Made by a program: the position numbers and the translations under genes. DNA of 23,830 nt from an uncultured Erysipelotrichaceae bacterium (GTDB taxonomy: Bacteria > Bacillota_I > Bacilli_A > Erysipelotrichales > Erysipelotrichaceae), in assembly GCA_902796525.1 (NCBI GenBank), contig CADBPB010000250.1:1-23830 (forward strand), given 5' to 3'. The stretch's first letter is position 1. The number at the start of each line of letters is the position of its first letter. This document shows positions 22,784 to 23,830 of this stretch, one piece after another. The notes below the pieces were generated by a model that was given only the letters and a program-made list of their open reading frames with translations, was not told the origin of the DNA and did not search any database.

Positions 22784-23830
22784 TTGGCGTTTTTCTGCTT
22801 CCATTCATGTTTATCGTTCTGGCTATCCTGTTCAGGATCGTCCGGAATTATCTGAAGTCCATTCATCTGGACTTTGTTTCTTTTGTGGCGGCTGTTTTTC
22901 TGTTTGGCGGTCTGGCGTGCGTCGTGACAGGCTTTTTTATTCCTTCTGGAATCAGCCCGCTGCTGAGCGGAATCAAGAGAGAACTGACCCGCCTGGGTTT
23001 CTACTGGATGGGGATCATGCTGTATTTCCTGATGGGCCTGCTGCTGTGTGCATTGTGCTGCATCGTCAGCCATCGCATTCTGAAAGAACGGTATCCTTTG
23101 CAGAAAGCCAGAAACCTGACGGCGGTCTTCGTCATCATCTTTACGATCGCCATCAGTGTCACAGGCATCTGGAACGCGCATGATCTCCATGTCACGGAAT
23201 ACGATGTGTCGGTCGATAAGGTATCCGTCCTTGACGAGCTTGATATCGTGCTGATCGCCGATACGCATCTCGGCTACAATATCACCGTGGGGCAGGTCCG
23301 CGACATGGTCGAACGGATCAATGCGCAGAATGCGGATCTGGTTCTGATCGCGGGGGATATTTTCGATAACGAATACGAAGCGATCGAAAAACCGGAAGAG
23401 ATGATCGGACTGTTTCAGCAGATCCAGAGCCGTTACGGTACCTATGCCGTCTGGGGCAACCACGACATCCAGGAAAAGATCCTCATGGGTTTTACCTTCA
23501 GCTGGATGGACAAGGAGAAGCATGTCGTAAAGGCGGATGAACGGATGCTGGATTTCGTGAAGAAAGCGGGGATCCGGATCCTGTACGACCAGTGGATCGG
23601 AATCGAAGACATTCAACTCTATGGACGTCCGGACAAGGAGAAGATCAATCTTGGAAATACGGCAAGAGCCGATGTCGGAGACTTCATGAAAGATGCCGAT
23701 ACGGACAGACCGATCATCATTCTCGACCACGAACCAAGCGATGCGCAGATCCTTTCGGAATACGGTGCGGACCTCTATCTCAACGGACATACCCATGCGG
23801 GACAGATGTGGCCGGGAACCTGGACCATCC
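22780..23830 (+). CDS. Membrane-anchored calcineurin-like metallophosphoesterase, 3' end missing
   Basis: The frame is open from ATG 22780 to the window end (350 codons seen). Four hydrophobic helices (about 1-22, 38-60, 83-106 and 121-140) are followed by a phosphoesterase domain resembling YkuE/YaeI types. Metal ligands are visible: D161 and H163 (ADTH), D193 (GD), N227 and H228 (GNHD), H317 (DHEP) and H337/H339 (GHTHAGQMWP). Only a short C-terminal part is missing. YkuE-type enzymes act on lipid-linked or membrane-near phosphates such as UDP-diacylglucosamine, but the substrate here is not known. AGAGG at 22769-22773 supports the start, and the ATGA overlap couples it to the DUF975-CmpB protein, suggesting a shared envelope role. 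Confidence 0.92.
   Translation, partial: MIGVFLLPFMFIVLAILFRIVRNYLKSIHLDFVSFVAAVFLFGGLACVVTGFFIPSGISPLLSGIKRELTRLGFYWMGIMLYFLMGLLLCALCCIVSHRILKERYPLQKARNLTAVFVIIFTIAISVTGIWNAHDLHVTEYDVSVDKVSVLDELDIVLIADTHLGYNITVGQVRDMVERINAQNADLVLIAGDIFDNEYEAIEKPEEMIGLFQQIQSRYGTYAVWGNHDIQEKILMGFTFSWMDKEKHVVKADERMLDFVKKAGIRILYDQWIGIEDIQLYGRPDKEKINLGNTARADVGDFMKDADTDRPIIILDHEPSDAQILSEYGADLYLNGHTHAGQMWPGTWTI

Overview
The window is about 23.8 kb of a low-redundancy, gene-dense bacterial chromosome. I read it as a Firmicutes (Bacillota) genome, most likely from the Erysipelotrichales or a related anaerobic gut lineage. The reasons are strong AGGAGG-type ribosome sites, a T-box leucine riboswitch, PstA and CbpB-type cyclic-di-AMP receptor candidates, AzlCD, an ftsEX-hydrolase-Ctp cluster and a flavodiiron-rubredoxin fusion typical of anaerobes. 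Base composition is close to half G+C by eye. The lineage call is inference. I see no phage, insertion sequence, CRISPR array, rRNA or tRNA gene.

Layout. Positions 1-5206 (+) form one tightly overlapping operon for translation and RNA modification: typA (5' end outside the window), two U32-family proteins resembling the tRNA 5-hydroxyuridine factors TrhP1/TrhP2, and two TrmH/SpoU-family ribose methyltransferase homologues. The operon ends in a terminator buried in the last stop codon. Positions 5196-7297 (-) hold acylphosphatase and a large FprA-Hrb flavodiiron/flavin reductase/rubredoxin fusion. A divergent promoter region separates these from an unknown membrane-anchored protein (7400-8059, +). 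Positions 8061-9412 (-) carry azlD, azlC and the PII-like c-di-AMP receptor pstA.

Positions 9487-15120 (+) are a cell-envelope operon: ftsE (with a very long acidic tail), ftsX, a coiled-coil M23 peptidase, a PDZ/S41 protease and a metallo-beta-lactamase-fold hydrolase. FtsEX would gate the M23 hydrolase across the membrane. A leucine T-box leader (specifier CUC) and leuS follow at 15160-17755, then a CBS-pair protein. Positions 18281-20870 are a two-gene operon of an XpaC-like membrane protein and a DUF4139 (MuiA-like) protein with an added zinc ribbon. Positions 20960-23830 hold a DUF975-CmpB membrane fusion translationally coupled to a membrane-anchored metallophosphoesterase, which is cut by the window end.

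The most striking cross-cutting signal is promoter geometry. Four promoter-proximal genes (acyP, the CBS gene, the XpaC-like gene and the DUF975 gene) have a TATAAT/TACAAT hexamer exactly 6 nt before the ATG and no usable ribosome site. ftsE has a near-consensus promoter 8 nt before its ATG. This predicts leaderless mRNAs in a genome that otherwise uses strong Shine-Dalgarno sites.
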